This document shows positions 1 through 8,427 of a DNA stretch of 64,000 nucleotides, piece after piece; positions within the stretch are counted from its first letter, which is position 1, and each line of letters starts with the position of its first letter. A program made the translations under genes and the position numbers. The notes under the pieces were generated by a model. That model was not told where the DNA came from and did not search any database. It saw nothing but the letters and a program-made list of their open reading frames with translations. The stretch comes from Niveispirillum irakense DSM 11586 (GTDB lineage Bacteria > Pseudomonadota > Alphaproteobacteria > Azospirillales > Azospirillaceae): NCBI RefSeq assembly GCF_000429645.1, contig NZ_AUCG01000002.1, positions 62,001 to 126,000 on the forward strand, written 5' to 3'.

Positions 1-669
1 TATATCGACCTGTACCAGCTTCACTGGCCCGACCGCACGGCTGACCGGTTCGGCCGTACCATCGCCAACCCCGTCGCCGCGGTGGACGAGGTGGCGATTG
101 AGGAGACGCTGGGCGTGTTCGATGATCTGGTGCGCCAGGGCAAGATCCGCCATGTCGGCATTTCCAATGAAACCGCCTGGGGCACCATGCGCTATGTGCT
201 GGCGGCGGAGAAAATGGGGCTGACGCGCATCGTCTCCATCCAGAATCCCTATAGCCTGCTGAATCGCAGCTTTGAGATGGGGCTGGCCGAGGTGGCGCTG
301 CGGGAGGATGTGGGGCTGCTGGCCTATTCCCCGCTGGCCGCCGGTACGCTGACCGGCAAATATCTGGATGGCGCGATGCCGGCCGGTGCCCGCCGCGCCA
401 TTGACGGGCGGAAATCCCGCTATGACACGCCGCGCGCCGATCCGGCGGTGAGGGCCTATCTGGATATTGCCCGCCGCCATGGGCTGGACCCGGCGCAGAT
501 GGCCATCGCCTTCACCATCGCCCGGCCCTTCACCACCAGTTCCATCATCGGCGCCACCAGCCTGGAACAGCTCCGCATCGCCATCGGTGCCGCCGATCTG
601 GTGCTGTCGGATGATGTGATGGCGGAACTGGATGCGGTCCACGCCGCCAATCCCAACCCCTGCCTGTAA
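1..669 (+). CDS. Aldo/keto reductase, C-terminal part (5' end outside window)
   Basis: The reading frame is open from the first base, so the gene begins upstream. The visible 222 residues start with YIDLYQLHWPDR, the strand and loop of an aldo/keto reductase that carries the active-site His-Trp segment. They continue with GKIRHVGISNE, SIQNPYSLLNR and LAYSPLAAGTLTGKY, all typical of the NADPH-binding half of the (beta/alpha)8 barrel. The catalytic Asp, Tyr and Lys lie in the missing part. The closest recognisable subgroup is the Tas-like reductases of about 345 residues, which reduce aldehydes or ketones in the cytoplasm; the true substrate cannot be read from sequence. The stop is followed after 18 bases by the thpR start, so the two are probably co-transcribed. 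Confidence 0.9.
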   Translation, partial: YIDLYQLHWPDRTADRFGRTIANPVAAVDEVAIEETLGVFDDLVRQGKIRHVGISNETAWGTMRYVLAAEKMGLTRIVSIQNPYSLLNRSFEMGLAEVALREDVGLLAYSPLAAGTLTGKYLDGAMPAGARRAIDGRKSRYDTPRADPAVRAYLDIARRHGLDPAQMAIAFTIARPFTTSSIIGATSLEQLRIAIGAADLVLSDDVMAELDAVHAANPNPCL

Positions 670-687
670 CCAGGGAGGGTAAAGGGG

Positions 688-1239
688 GTGCTGCGGCTTT
701 TCATCGGTATCGGCCTGCCGGAAGGCGTGCGTGACGGGCTCTCCCGTTGCGCATCCGGCCTGCCCGGCGCCCGCTGGGTGGCGCCGGAGAATTACCATCT
801 GACGCTGCGTTTCATCGGGGAGGTGGATGAAGGTGTGGCAGAAGATGTGAACGAGGCTCTCGATCTCGTCGTTGCCCCGCCCTTCACCCTGACGCTGGAC
901 GGGCTGGGCAGTTTCGGCAAGGGGCATAAGGCCCGCGCGCTCTGGGCCGGGGTGGCCCCGTCCGATCCGCTATTGCACCTGCAGGCCAAGGTGGAATCGG
1001 CCCTGGTGCGCGCGGGCCTGGCCCCGGAGGAGCGCAAATACAGCCCCCATGTCACCCTGGCCTATCTGGGCGGGGAAACGCCGGCGGAGAAGCTGGGCCG
1101 CTATATGGAGGCGAATGGGCTGCTGCGGGAAGGGCCGTTCCCGGTCGATCATTTCACGCTGTATGAAAGCGTGCTGGGCAAGACCGGCCCCACCTATCAC
1201 CCGTTGCAGGATTACCCGCTGGGCGGCTGGCAACCGTGA
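688..1239 (+). CDS. thpR: RNA 2',3'-cyclic phosphodiesterase (2'-5' RNA ligase family)
   Basis: 183 residues, the usual family length. Both HxTx signatures are present: YHLTLRF (His37, Thr39) and PHVTLAYL (His121, Thr123). They form the 2H-phosphoesterase active site that opens 2',3'-cyclic phosphates on RNA ends and can run the reverse ligation. The start is GTG at 688; it is supported by a good ribosome site (GGGAGG) seven to eight bases upstream, and no ATG lies near. It follows the aldo/keto reductase by 18 bases on the same strand and converges with fnrN. Family assignment is firm; the physiological RNA substrate of ThpR proteins is not settled. Confidence 0.9.
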   Translation: MLRLFIGIGLPEGVRDGLSRCASGLPGARWVAPENYHLTLRFIGEVDEGVAEDVNEALDLVVAPPFTLTLDGLGSFGKGHKARALWAGVAPSDPLLHLQAKVESALVRAGLAPEERKYSPHVTLAYLGGETPAEKLGRYMEANGLLREGPFPVDHFTLYESVLGKTGPTYHPLQDYPLGGWQP

Positions 1240-1257
1240 CCTTTCACGCGGCAGGGA

Positions 1258-2016
1258 TCAGGCGGCGCCGTCCGCCAGATCCTGCAGCCCGTCGCGGTCA
1301 TTGATGCGGACCTTGCCGCCTTCCAGCAGGGCAATGACATTGCTGGTCTTCAACTGGGTGAAGGTGCGGCTGACCGTTTCCGTGGTCAGGCCCAGATAAT
1401 CGGCAATGTCCGACCGGCTCATCGGCACATGGACGGGATTGTCCTTGAAGCCGCGCCGCACGGCCCGCTGCGACAGCAGCAGCAGGAAGGAGGCGATGCG
1501 CTCCTTCGCGTTCTTGCGGCCCAGCAGCAGCATCTGGTCCTGGGCGGCGGCCAGCTCGTTCGACGCCATGGCGAACAGCCGGCGCTGCATCTTGGGATAT
1601 TCTTCCAGCAGCGCTTCCAGCCGGCGGCGGGGGAAGCGGCAAAGCGTGGCGGATGTTACCGCCTCTGCCGAATAGGCATAAGTGTCGTTCACCGACAGGC
1701 CCAGGAAATCACCCGGCAGCAGGAAACCGGTAATCTGGCGCCGCCCGTCAGGCAACAGCTTGTACAGCTTCATGGTGCCAGAGGTGACGTTGAACAGCAT
1801 GTCGGCCCCATCCCCTTCAGAGAAGAGGGTGTGGCCGGTATCCACCTTCATGTTGGTCAGGATTTCTGCCAGACGGCGCAGTTCTTCCGCCTCCAGTGCC
1901 GAACAGACGGAAAGGGAACGTACCGGGCAGGCACCGCACGGGTTCATGTCCGCCTGTGCCACCTGCGCCGCAAGGCTGGCCGGTGCGCCGGCCTTGTGAT
2001 CCAGAGCTGTCGTCAT
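1258..2016 (-). CDS. fnrN: Crp/Fnr-family oxygen-responsive regulator (FnrN/FnrL type)
   Basis: 252 residues from the chosen ATG at 2016; an upstream ATG at 2058 would add 14 residues, and neither start has a strong ribosome site. The N-terminus carries NPCGACPVRSLSVC (Cys27, Cys30, Cys38) and a fourth cysteine, Cys126 in ATLCRF. This is the set that ligates the oxygen-labile 4Fe-4S cluster in Fnr. A cyclic-nucleotide-like beta roll (about 50-150) is followed by a winged helix with ADYLGLTTETVSR, which contains the E-SR contact residues for TTGAT half sites. A matching box lies upstream at 2165-2178. It probably activates microaerobic genes and may control itself. It converges with thpR and is divergent from the GNAT-like gene. 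Confidence 0.93.
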   Translation of the reverse strand: MTTALDHKAGAPASLAAQVAQADMNPCGACPVRSLSVCSALEAEELRRLAEILTNMKVDTGHTLFSEGDGADMLFNVTSGTMKLYKLLPDGRRQITGFLLPGDFLGLSVNDTYAYSAEAVTSATLCRFPRRRLEALLEEYPKMQRRLFAMASNELAAAQDQMLLLGRKNAKERIASFLLLLSQRAVRRGFKDNPVHVPMSRSDIADYLGLTTETVSRTFTQLKTSNVIALLEGGKVRINDRDGLQDLADGAA

Positions 2017-2164
2017 TACCGCAGGCCCCCTGCCCATTCGTTCCACCGGCTGCGCCATCCGCCACCGGGCGGGTGATCCACTCTATCGATGATGCGCTCA
2101 CCGATCAACGCGGCCCCACAACCATTCAGGTGTTTACCTATACCCTTTTGATTATGAGGCAGCG

Positions 2165-2178
2165 TTGACCTGGATCAA
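2165..2178. promoter_or_regulatory. FNR/FixK-type box
   Basis: TTGACCTGGATCAA matches the TTGAT-N4-ATCAA consensus with one permitted change (TTGAC). It lies in the divergent region between fnrN and the GNAT-like gene. Its centre, 2171.5, would give an activated start near 2213 if used at -41.5 on the plus strand. That favours translation of the rightward gene from the ATG at 2262 rather than the GTG at 2208. It is about 150 bases upstream of the fnrN start, so autoregulation is also possible. Confidence 0.75.
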
Positions 2179-2207
2179 AGCGCCGATGTGTCGCTGCTGG
2201 CAGAAAG

Positions 2208-2717
2208 GTGACGCAGGATGTTTTCCCCCCCGCCATCCGACCAGCCGAAGACCGGACCCAAATGCTGCTTGATCGTTTCACCGTCACGCCATTGGATCGC
2301 CGTCGTGTCGATCAGGCCTTCCCCCTGATCCAGGCGGGCCGGTCCGGCATCACCCGCGAGGAATGGCACGCCTATGCCGACTGCATGGTCGCAGCGGCTG
2401 ATGGCGGTATCCGGCTGGCGCAGGCCGATCATGGCTATATCCATGGGCTTTATGCGTTCCAGGTCCTGCCCAGCCCCCGCCATGGCAAAGTTTTGCAGGT
2501 GGATATGTTCCTGGCGCTCGACATGTTCGAGCAGGAGGAGGCGATCGACCTGCTGCTGCGCGACATGGATAGTGAGGCTCTGGCGCGGGGCTGCGGGGCC
2601 GTACATCTGCATCTGCCGCAGGCCGAAAGGCCGGCGGCCCCGTCGCGCGCGCTGGAACGCGCCATCAGCCATGGCCATCATCGGGAAGATCTGCGCCTGT
2701 GCCGCGTGCTGGTCTGA
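2208..2717 (+). CDS. GNAT-like protein of unknown substrate
   Basis: 169 residues from GTG 2208, or 151 from ATG 2262; the start is uncertain because neither has a clear ribosome site. No named family was recognised outright. The central part follows the acetyltransferase (GNAT) fold: a strand with RLAQADHGYIHGLYAFQVLP, then a strand VLQVDMFLALDM, a helix with EEAIDLLLRDMDSEAL, and a strand CGAVHLHLP. The acyl-CoA loop R/Q-x-x-G-x-G/A is not evident, so activity is doubtful. It lies divergent from fnrN behind an FNR-type box, so oxygen-dependent expression is a fair inference. The function is unknown. Confidence 0.6.
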   Translation: MTQDVFPPAIRPAEDRTQMLLDRFTVTPLDRRRVDQAFPLIQAGRSGITREEWHAYADCMVAAADGGIRLAQADHGYIHGLYAFQVLPSPRHGKVLQVDMFLALDMFEQEEAIDLLLRDMDSEALARGCGAVHLHLPQAERPAAPSRALERAISHGHHREDLRLCRVLV

Positions 2718-2779
2718 CGCGCAAAGCCTGAACGGGTGCCGCCCTTGGCGCTTTCAGGGCGGCATTGTATTTTCCGGGC

Positions 2780-4018
2780 ATGACTGAGAATGCTGCCGCG
2801 ACGGCCCCCGACACCACCCCTGTTGCCAAACCTGCCGCCCTGCCGGTGATCCGCCTGCAGGCGGGCCGGCACAAGCGCGCCCAGCATGGCCATCCCTGGA
2901 TCTATTCCAACGAAGTGGACATGGATAAGGCCGCCAAGGCGCTGCCGGCTGGCTCTGTTGTGCGCGTCACCGATGCTGGCGGGGCCACGCTGGGCATCGC
3001 CACCTTCAACCCGCATACGCTGATCGCCTCGCGCTTCCTGTCGCGCGATGCCGCCACGGTGATTGATACCGGCTTCTTCGTGAACCGCATCCGCCGGGCG
3101 CTGGAAATCCGGGAACGGCTGTTCGACCGGCCCTTCTATCGCCTGATCCATGCCGAAAGTGACGGGCTGCCGGCGCTGATCATCGACCGCTATGGCGATG
3201 TGGTGGTGGTGCAGGCCAACACTGTGGCCATGGATCGTCGTCTGCCGATGATCCTGGCGGCCTTGGACGAGGTGCTGAACCCCCGCGCCATCGTGTTGCG
3301 CAATGACAGCGCCGCCCGCACCTATGAAGGCCTGCCGGAGGAAGTGCGGGTGGCCAAGGGCTCTGTGGAGGGAATGACCCCGCTGGAAGAAAACGGCGCC
3401 ACCTTCTTCGCTGACCTGTCGGAAGGCCAGAAGACTGGCTGGTTCTTTGACCAGCGCGACAATCGCGCCTTCATCGCCAACCTGTCCAAGGGCAAGACGG
3501 TCGTCGATTTCTATACCTATGCCGGTGGTTTCGGCGTGCTGGCGGCCAAGCGCGGCGCCAGCCATGTCACCCTGGTGGACCGCTCGGCCCTGTCACTCTC
3601 CATCGCAGCCAAGGCGGCGGAGGCCAATGGTGTGGCCGACCGGGTGGACACGGCCAAGGGCGATGCCTTCAACCTGATGGACCAGTGGGTGGCAGAGGGG
3701 CGGACATTTGAGGTGGTGATCGCCGACCCGCCGGCCTTCGTGAAGTCCCGCAAGGATTTGGCCGTGGGCAGCCGCGCCTATCGCCGCATGACCAAGGCGG
3801 CGGCCCGGCTGGTGGCGCCGGGCGGCATGCTGCTGGTGGCAAGCTGTTCTCACAACATGGAACCGCCCTTGTTCCACCAGGAAGTGGCACGCGGGCTGGG
3901 CGAAGCCGGCCGCCAGGGCCGTATCCTGCGCTTTGCCGGCGCCGGGCCGGACCATCCGGTGCATCCGTTGCTGCCGGAAACCCAGTATCTGAAGGCCATG
4001 GCCTTCGCGCTGGATTGA
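2780..4018 (+). CDS. rlmI: Class I SAM-dependent 23S rRNA (cytosine) methyltransferase, RlmI type
   Basis: 412 residues from the ATG at 2780; an upstream in-frame TTG (2765) has no ribosome site. An N-terminal PUA-like RNA-binding region (about 20-100) contains HKRAQHGHPWIYSNEV. A central RlmI-type segment has YRLIHAESDGLPALIIDRYG and SEGQKTGWFFDQRDNR. The Rossmann methyltransferase domain has VVDFYTYAGGFGVLAA as the SAM loop, and VIADPPAFVKS and LLVASCSHN as the catalytic motifs. The cysteine after the SAM domain fits m5C chemistry. The RlmI family modifies C1962 of 23S rRNA in E. coli; specificity here is inferred. It converges with hipA, 19 bases away. Confidence 0.88.
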   Translation: MTENAAATAPDTTPVAKPAALPVIRLQAGRHKRAQHGHPWIYSNEVDMDKAAKALPAGSVVRVTDAGGATLGIATFNPHTLIASRFLSRDAATVIDTGFFVNRIRRALEIRERLFDRPFYRLIHAESDGLPALIIDRYGDVVVVQANTVAMDRRLPMILAALDEVLNPRAIVLRNDSAARTYEGLPEEVRVAKGSVEGMTPLEENGATFFADLSEGQKTGWFFDQRDNRAFIANLSKGKTVVDFYTYAGGFGVLAAKRGASHVTLVDRSALSLSIAAKAAEANGVADRVDTAKGDAFNLMDQWVAEGRTFEVVIADPPAFVKSRKDLAVGSRAYRRMTKAAARLVAPGGMLLVASCSHNMEPPLFHQEVARGLGEAGRQGRILRFAGAGPDHPVHPLLPETQYLKAMAFALD

Positions 4019-4037
4019 TGCCCTGAAGGTGGCTGGC

Positions 4038-5348
4038 TCAGCTTCCCTGAAGCCAGCCACCGCCGCGCAGGGCGAAGGGGCGGGTATCCACTGTCACCGG
4101 CTTGCCGATAATCTCGCCTAGTTGCATCGCGCGCTGACCGATGCAGGATAGGATGTGCCCAAAAGGGGCTTTCTCACTGAAGGGGGGCTCCTGACACAGC
4201 GCGCGTGCCTGAAGCACGATGGTGCTGGCCATACGATAGGCTTCGCTCAGAAACGCACGGCGACCGGCGGCTGTCGAAGGGGCCAATCCTTCAATATCGG
4301 CCAGCGTGATGTCGGATGCTCGCCGCGCCGCGCCGATGGCCATAGCGAAATCCTCAGTTAAGGTCGGGTAGATCCGGGTACAGACCAGATCATAGGCTGG
4401 AGCCAGGATCGGCGCCCGGCTTGGCTCTTCATAAAGAAGGCTGCTATTCTTGGCATGGGCATCGGCATTGCCGATCAGGAAATTGAACAGCACCCGGCGG
4501 CGGAATTCCTGTTCGGCCAGGGCCGGAACCCGGACGCGCTTGAGCAGAGCTAGGCAGTCCGGCAGCGCCGGTCCGATTTGAGCGCCCTGGTCATCGAACT
4601 GATATTTGCGCTCCGGCGGATGTCCCAGCGCCTGGCACATATCCTCCTGATGCTGTTCCGTGACATGGTGATGCCCGTCCACCACCCGGTCATAGCGGGT
4701 CACCAGCAGACAGGGAATGCCGCCGAAGGCGCGTAGTGCCACGGGTGCCACATCCAGCCCCATCCGCTCGGCCAGCCGCATGCAGAAAGCCTCGTTGCGG
4801 ACAATATCGGCATAGTCACTGTTGGCGGCGATCTTGACGATATGGGTGGAAGGCGAACCACCCAAGGGCCTGAAGATGCAATCGTCGAAAATGGTCACCG
4901 CTGTCTTGGCCTGGGCGCCGGCCAGGGACAGCCGCACCCGGCCATCACTGGAGAAATTGGGGTCGGTCGGCAGCCGGCGCGCCAGTTGGGCGAGATCGGC
5001 ATCATCCATCAGCTCATAATCGGCGGCGATGGTGGGGGCGGCACCGGGCGGCAGCAGCCGCACGGCACCAGCGCATTCCCCGCCATAGGCTTCCAGCAGG
5101 CGGAATGTCTCATAGGGCTGCAGCCGCTTATTGGCCGCCGCATGGCGCAGAGCTTCGCCCTCCGGCAGCAGGCCGGCGAAGAAGGGGCGGCAGGCCTCAT
5201 CGGCATAGGGTTCGGCGCGCACCGGCAGGCTGAGCGACAAGGGCGGCACATCCGACCCGGCATAGGCAAAACGCAGCCGGCCCTGATCCTCCACGGTCAA
5301 CGTGCCCACGGGTCGGTCACCGAGGAAAATGTCCAGCCGGTCCATCAC
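4038..5348 (-). CDS. hipA: HipA-type serine/threonine kinase toxin
   Basis: 436 residues, close to E. coli HipA (440). The glycine loop SLAGAQAKTAV (141-151) includes Ser141, the counterpart of the auto-phosphorylated Ser150. The catalytic loop GNADAHAKN (293-301) gives Asp296, and PAYDL (317-321) gives the metal-binding Asp320. HipA toxins phosphorylate glutamyl-tRNA synthetase or other targets and arrest growth; the target here is not readable. The ATG overlaps the hipB stop by four bases (ATGA), so translation is coupled. All kinase residues look intact, so the toxin is presumably functional. It converges with the rlmI-like gene. Confidence 0.92.
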   Translation of the reverse strand: MMDRLDIFLGDRPVGTLTVEDQGRLRFAYAGSDVPPLSLSLPVRAEPYADEACRPFFAGLLPEGEALRHAAANKRLQPYETFRLLEAYGGECAGAVRLLPPGAAPTIAADYELMDDADLAQLARRLPTDPNFSSDGRVRLSLAGAQAKTAVTIFDDCIFRPLGGSPSTHIVKIAANSDYADIVRNEAFCMRLAERMGLDVAPVALRAFGGIPCLLVTRYDRVVDGHHHVTEQHQEDMCQALGHPPERKYQFDDQGAQIGPALPDCLALLKRVRVPALAEQEFRRRVLFNFLIGNADAHAKNSSLLYEEPSRAPILAPAYDLVCTRIYPTLTEDFAMAIGAARRASDITLADIEGLAPSTAAGRRAFLSEAYRMASTIVLQARALCQEPPFSEKAPFGHILSCIGQRAMQLGEIIGKPVTVDTRPFALRGGGWLQGS

Positions 5349-5590
5349 CGTACCCGCGCTTCCAGATCGATGCCCAGGGCCGTCAGCAGTTCAAGGGTTT
5401 TGCCGATCTCCGCCGTGGGCTTGCCGTTCTCAATGCCATTGACAAATTCCAGGCTCAGCCCCGCCAGGGCCGCCAATTGCCGCTGGGTCAGTTTCAGTGC
5501 CTTGCGGCGCGCGCGGATGGCGTCCCCGATATCGGCGGTGCTGGCAATCCGCGTCGATGGTTGACCAGCCCCTTGGGCGAAGAAGAACAT
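5345..5590 (-). CDS. hipB: HipB-like HTH antitoxin
   Basis: 81 residues from ATG 5590, chosen because GGAAGG precedes it by four bases. An upstream ATG at 5602 (85 residues) lies inside an operator palindrome and has no ribosome site. The Cro/C1-type helix-turn-helix is clear: LTQRQLAALAGLS followed by the recognition helix LEFVNGIENGK. HipB proteins bind the toxin and repress the operon. The DNA just upstream contains three matching dyads at 5604, 5654 and 5704, which are the likely operators. The gene lies downstream of ftsK on the same strand but has its own control region. Confidence 0.9.
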   Translation of the reverse strand: MFFFAQGAGQPSTRIASTADIGDAIRARRKALKLTQRQLAALAGLSLEFVNGIENGKPTAEIGKTLELLTALGIDLEARVR

Positions 5591-5600
5591 GGAGCCTTCC

Positions 5601-5719
5601 ATGATCGGTTATCACCGATCATGGAGTTCATTGGCCGGCTTTGGCAATGAAAATTCGGTGTACGCCGAACTTTTGGCGCAACCCGCCTGTCCAGCGACAG
5701 ACGATCAGCGTACGCCGAT
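5601..5719. promoter_or_regulatory. hipBA operator region with three evenly spaced dyads
   Basis: Three 16-bp sites fit ATCGG-N6-CCGAT. They are ATCGG-TTATCA-CCGAT at 5604-5619 (the core of a perfect 22-base palindrome, 5601-5622), TTCGG-TGTACG-CCGAA at 5654-5669 and ATCAG-CGTACG-CCGAT at 5704-5719. Their starts are exactly 50 bases apart. The first abuts the hipB start and the third overlaps the last base of ftsK coding sequence. HipB proteins are known to autoregulate by binding several spaced palindromes; assignment to this HipB is inference. Confidence 0.75.
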
Positions 5720-8385
5720 CAATTCACCCGTTCATTATCGTCGATATTGCGGGCCAGCACTTCGCGCTTGCCGGCATGGTTGGCCTTGCTGACCACGCCT
5801 TCCTTTTCCATCCGCTCAATCAGGCGGGCAGCGGAATTGTAGCCGATGCGCAGATGGCGCTGGATGAAGCTGGTGGAAGCCTTGCCTTCCCGTGCCACCA
5901 CGGCCACCGCCTGATCATAAAGATCATCGCCGGATGTGCCAGCGCCACCGCCGCCGCCGTCACCGCCGCTGGCTGTGGCGGGGTCGAACTCCTCTTCCTC
6001 TTCCGTCACGGCATCGACATAGGACGGTTCACCCTGCGCCTTCAGGAAGCGGACGACCTGTTCCACCTCGTCATCGCGCACGAAGGGACCGTGGACGCGG
6101 GTGATGCGGCCGCCGCCGGCCATGTAGAGCATATCGCCCTGGCCCAGAAGCTGCTCGGCCCCCTGTTCGCCCAGGATGGTGCGGCTGTCGATCTTGCTGG
6201 TGACCTGGAAGCTGATGCGGGTGGGGAAATTGGCCTTGATCGTGCCGGTGATCACGTCCACCGACGGGCGCTGCGTCGCCATGATCAGGTGGATGCCGGC
6301 GGCACGCGCCATCTGGGCCAAGCGCTGGATGGCCGCCTCGATATCCTTGCCGGCCACCAGCATCAGATCTGCCATTTCGTCCACGATCACGACGATATAG
6401 GGCAGTTCCGACAGGTCCATCGGCTGCTCTTCCTCGATCGGCTTGCCCGTATCGGGGTCATAGCCGGTCTGGACGCGGCGGGTCAGGATTTCGCCGTTGT
6501 CGCGCGCTTCCTTCAGGCGGGCGTTGTAGCCATCGATATTGCGCACGCCCAGCTTGGACATGTTGCGATACCGGTCCTCCATCTCCCGCACTGCCCATTT
6601 AAGCGCCACAACCGCTTTTTTCGGATCGGTGACGACGGGGGCCAGCAGATGCGGGATGCCTTCATAGATCGACAGTTCCAGCATCTTGGGATCGACCATG
6701 ATGAAGCGGCACTTGTCCGGCGGCATCCGGTACAGAAGCGACAGGATCATGGTGTTGATGGCGACGGACTTGCCCGAACCGGTGGTGCCGGCCACCAGAA
6801 GGTGGGGCATGCGGGCCAGATCGGCGATGATCGGCCCGCCGCCAATATCCTTGCCCAGAACCAGCGGCAGCTTCTGCTGGCTCTTCTCATAGGCGTCCGA
6901 CATCAGCAATTCGCGCAGGTAAACGGTTTCGCGACGCTGGTTCGGCATTTCAATGCCGATGGCGTTGCGGCCTGCCACCACAGCCACACGCACGGAAACC
7001 GCGCTCATGGACCGCGCGATATCGTCAGCCAGGCCGATGACGCGGGCGGATTTCAGGCCGGGGGCGGGTTCCAGCTCATACAGGGTGACGACGGGGCCGG
7101 GGCTGACCTTCACGATCTGGCCACGGATGCCGTAATCCTCCAGCACGCCTTCCAGCATCTCCGCATTGCGCTGAAGCGAGGCTTCATCCATGGCGGGGCC
7201 GGCGCCGGGCGGCGGTAGTTGCATGATCTCCACGGGCGGAAGCTCATGTTCGCTGCGCACTTCCGGTTCCAGATGCAGGGCAGGCTGGCGGGCCTTCTCC
7301 ATCTTGCGGGCGACATCGGGCAGGATCGGCTTGGGCCCGCGTTCCACCACGGGGGCGGGACGGCGGCGGTCATCCCCGGCGGCAACCGGGGCGGGGCGGG
7401 GAACATCCACCTGCAGCATCGGCTGCGGCGACGGCGCCATGGCAGGATCGCCGGCGGGGGGAACGGAAAGGCTTGGTGCGGTGCGGGGCGCGGCCTGAGC
7501 GCCGGCAGCGGCCCCGGCAGCCGCCCGACGGGTGGGCAGGCGGGTGCGCAGCGCCTCGGCCTGGCGCCGCAGCCTTGCCATCAGCCCTTCGCTGGGGATC
7601 GCCGCCGGTCCGCCGGCAGGGGCAGTTTCCATGGCGGGGGACCAGCGGCCGCCCCCCATGGCCACCTGCTGCTGCTGGCGCGTGGTGGCGGTGGCCGACC
7701 GCTGGGCGGCGCGGTTGGCAAACCACAGGCGGGCGGTGCGGATATTCTCCCGCAGGTCACGCAGCGGGATGGCCAGTGCGGCCAGCAACGCCAGCAGGAA
7801 GGGCCCCAGCAGCACAAGCGTCAGCAGGGGCAGGGCCGCCTTACCGGCAAAATCGCCAAACAGCTTGGCCAGGGGGTTGACCAGCATCAGCCCGGCGCTG
7901 CCGCCATTCGTTGAATTGCCGGTGACGGCGATCAGCAGCATGGCCGCCAGCAGCACGGCCACCAGGGCCGCCGGCACCCGCCACGGCCAGTTGGGGATGG
8001 GCCGGTGACGGAACAGGGAAAGGCCCCAGCCGGCCAGGACCAGCACGATGACAAAGGCGCCCATGCCCAAAGTCTGCCACAGCACATCGGACAGATAAGC
8101 GCCGGGCAGGCCCATCATGTTGCGGATGGCCACCGTCTCGTCCGGTACCGCCGTGCTCCAGGACGGGTCGCGGGAATGATAGCTGGCCAAGGCTGCGGTC
8201 AGGGCCAGGGCCAGCCCGACCACGCCCAGCCCGGCAATCTCACGAAGCCGGCGCTTCAGGAAGATCGCGGTCCCTTCCGGCAATAGCCGAGTCTTGCGCC
8301 GGCCGCCCCCCGTGGCGGGTGCTGGCGCGCCAGATGCCGGCCGGCGACCGGATGGGGCGGGGCGGGGGGAGGGACGGCTCGGCAT
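5719..8385 (-). CDS. ftsK: DNA translocase FtsK
   Basis: 888 residues. The N-terminus after a basic, proline-rich stretch holds about four membrane segments ([72 protein letters not shown]). A Pro/Ala-rich linker leads to the RecA-like motor with Walker A GTTGSGKS near residue 535 and Walker [14 protein letters not shown]. The final 65 residues form the gamma winged helix that reads KOPS sequences ([13 protein letters not shown]). It pumps chromosome termini at the closing septum and triggers XerCD. It starts 42 bases after the aminotransferase, so glnZ-aminotransferase-ftsK are in line. Downstream lies hipBA rather than the lolA gene often found after alphaproteobacterial ftsK. Confidence 0.96.
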   Translation of the reverse strand: MPSRPSPRPAPSGRRPASGAPAPATGGGRRKTRLLPEGTAIFLKRRLREIAGLGVVGLALALTAALASYHSRDPSWSTAVPDETVAIRNMMGLPGAYLSDVLWQTLGMGAFVIVLVLAGWGLSLFRHRPIPNWPWRVPAALVAVLLAAMLLIAVTGNSTNGGSAGLMLVNPLAKLFGDFAGKAALPLLTLVLLGPFLLALLAALAIPLRDLRENIRTARLWFANRAAQRSATATTRQQQQVAMGGGRWSPAMETAPAGGPAAIPSEGLMARLRRQAEALRTRLPTRRAAAGAAAGAQAAPRTAPSLSVPPAGDPAMAPSPQPMLQVDVPRPAPVAAGDDRRRPAPVVERGPKPILPDVARKMEKARQPALHLEPEVRSEHELPPVEIMQLPPPGAGPAMDEASLQRNAEMLEGVLEDYGIRGQIVKVSPGPVVTLYELEPAPGLKSARVIGLADDIARSMSAVSVRVAVVAGRNAIGIEMPNQRRETVYLRELLMSDAYEKSQQKLPLVLGKDIGGGPIIADLARMPHLLVAGTTGSGKSVAINTMILSLLYRMPPDKCRFIMVDPKMLELSIYEGIPHLLAPVVTDPKKAVVALKWAVREMEDRYRNMSKLGVRNIDGYNARLKEARDNGEILTRRVQTGYDPDTGKPIEEEQPMDLSELPYIVVIVDEMADLMLVAGKDIEAAIQRLAQMARAAGIHLIMATQRPSVDVITGTIKANFPTRISFQVTSKIDSRTILGEQGAEQLLGQGDMLYMAGGGRITRVHGPFVRDDEVEQVVRFLKAQGEPSYVDAVTEEEEEFDPATASGGDGGGGGAGTSGDDLYDQAVAVVAREGKASTSFIQRHLRIGYNSAARLIERMEKEGVVSKANHAGKREVLARNIDDNERVN

Positions 8386-8427
8386 GGCACTCTCTTGAAA
8401 CGCGAGACGACAACAGATTGGGGCGGA

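Noticed and set aside
5641-7218. 525-codon open frame on the plus strand opposite ftsK
   Set aside because: A GC-rich antisense shadow of ftsK; ftsK has full domain support.
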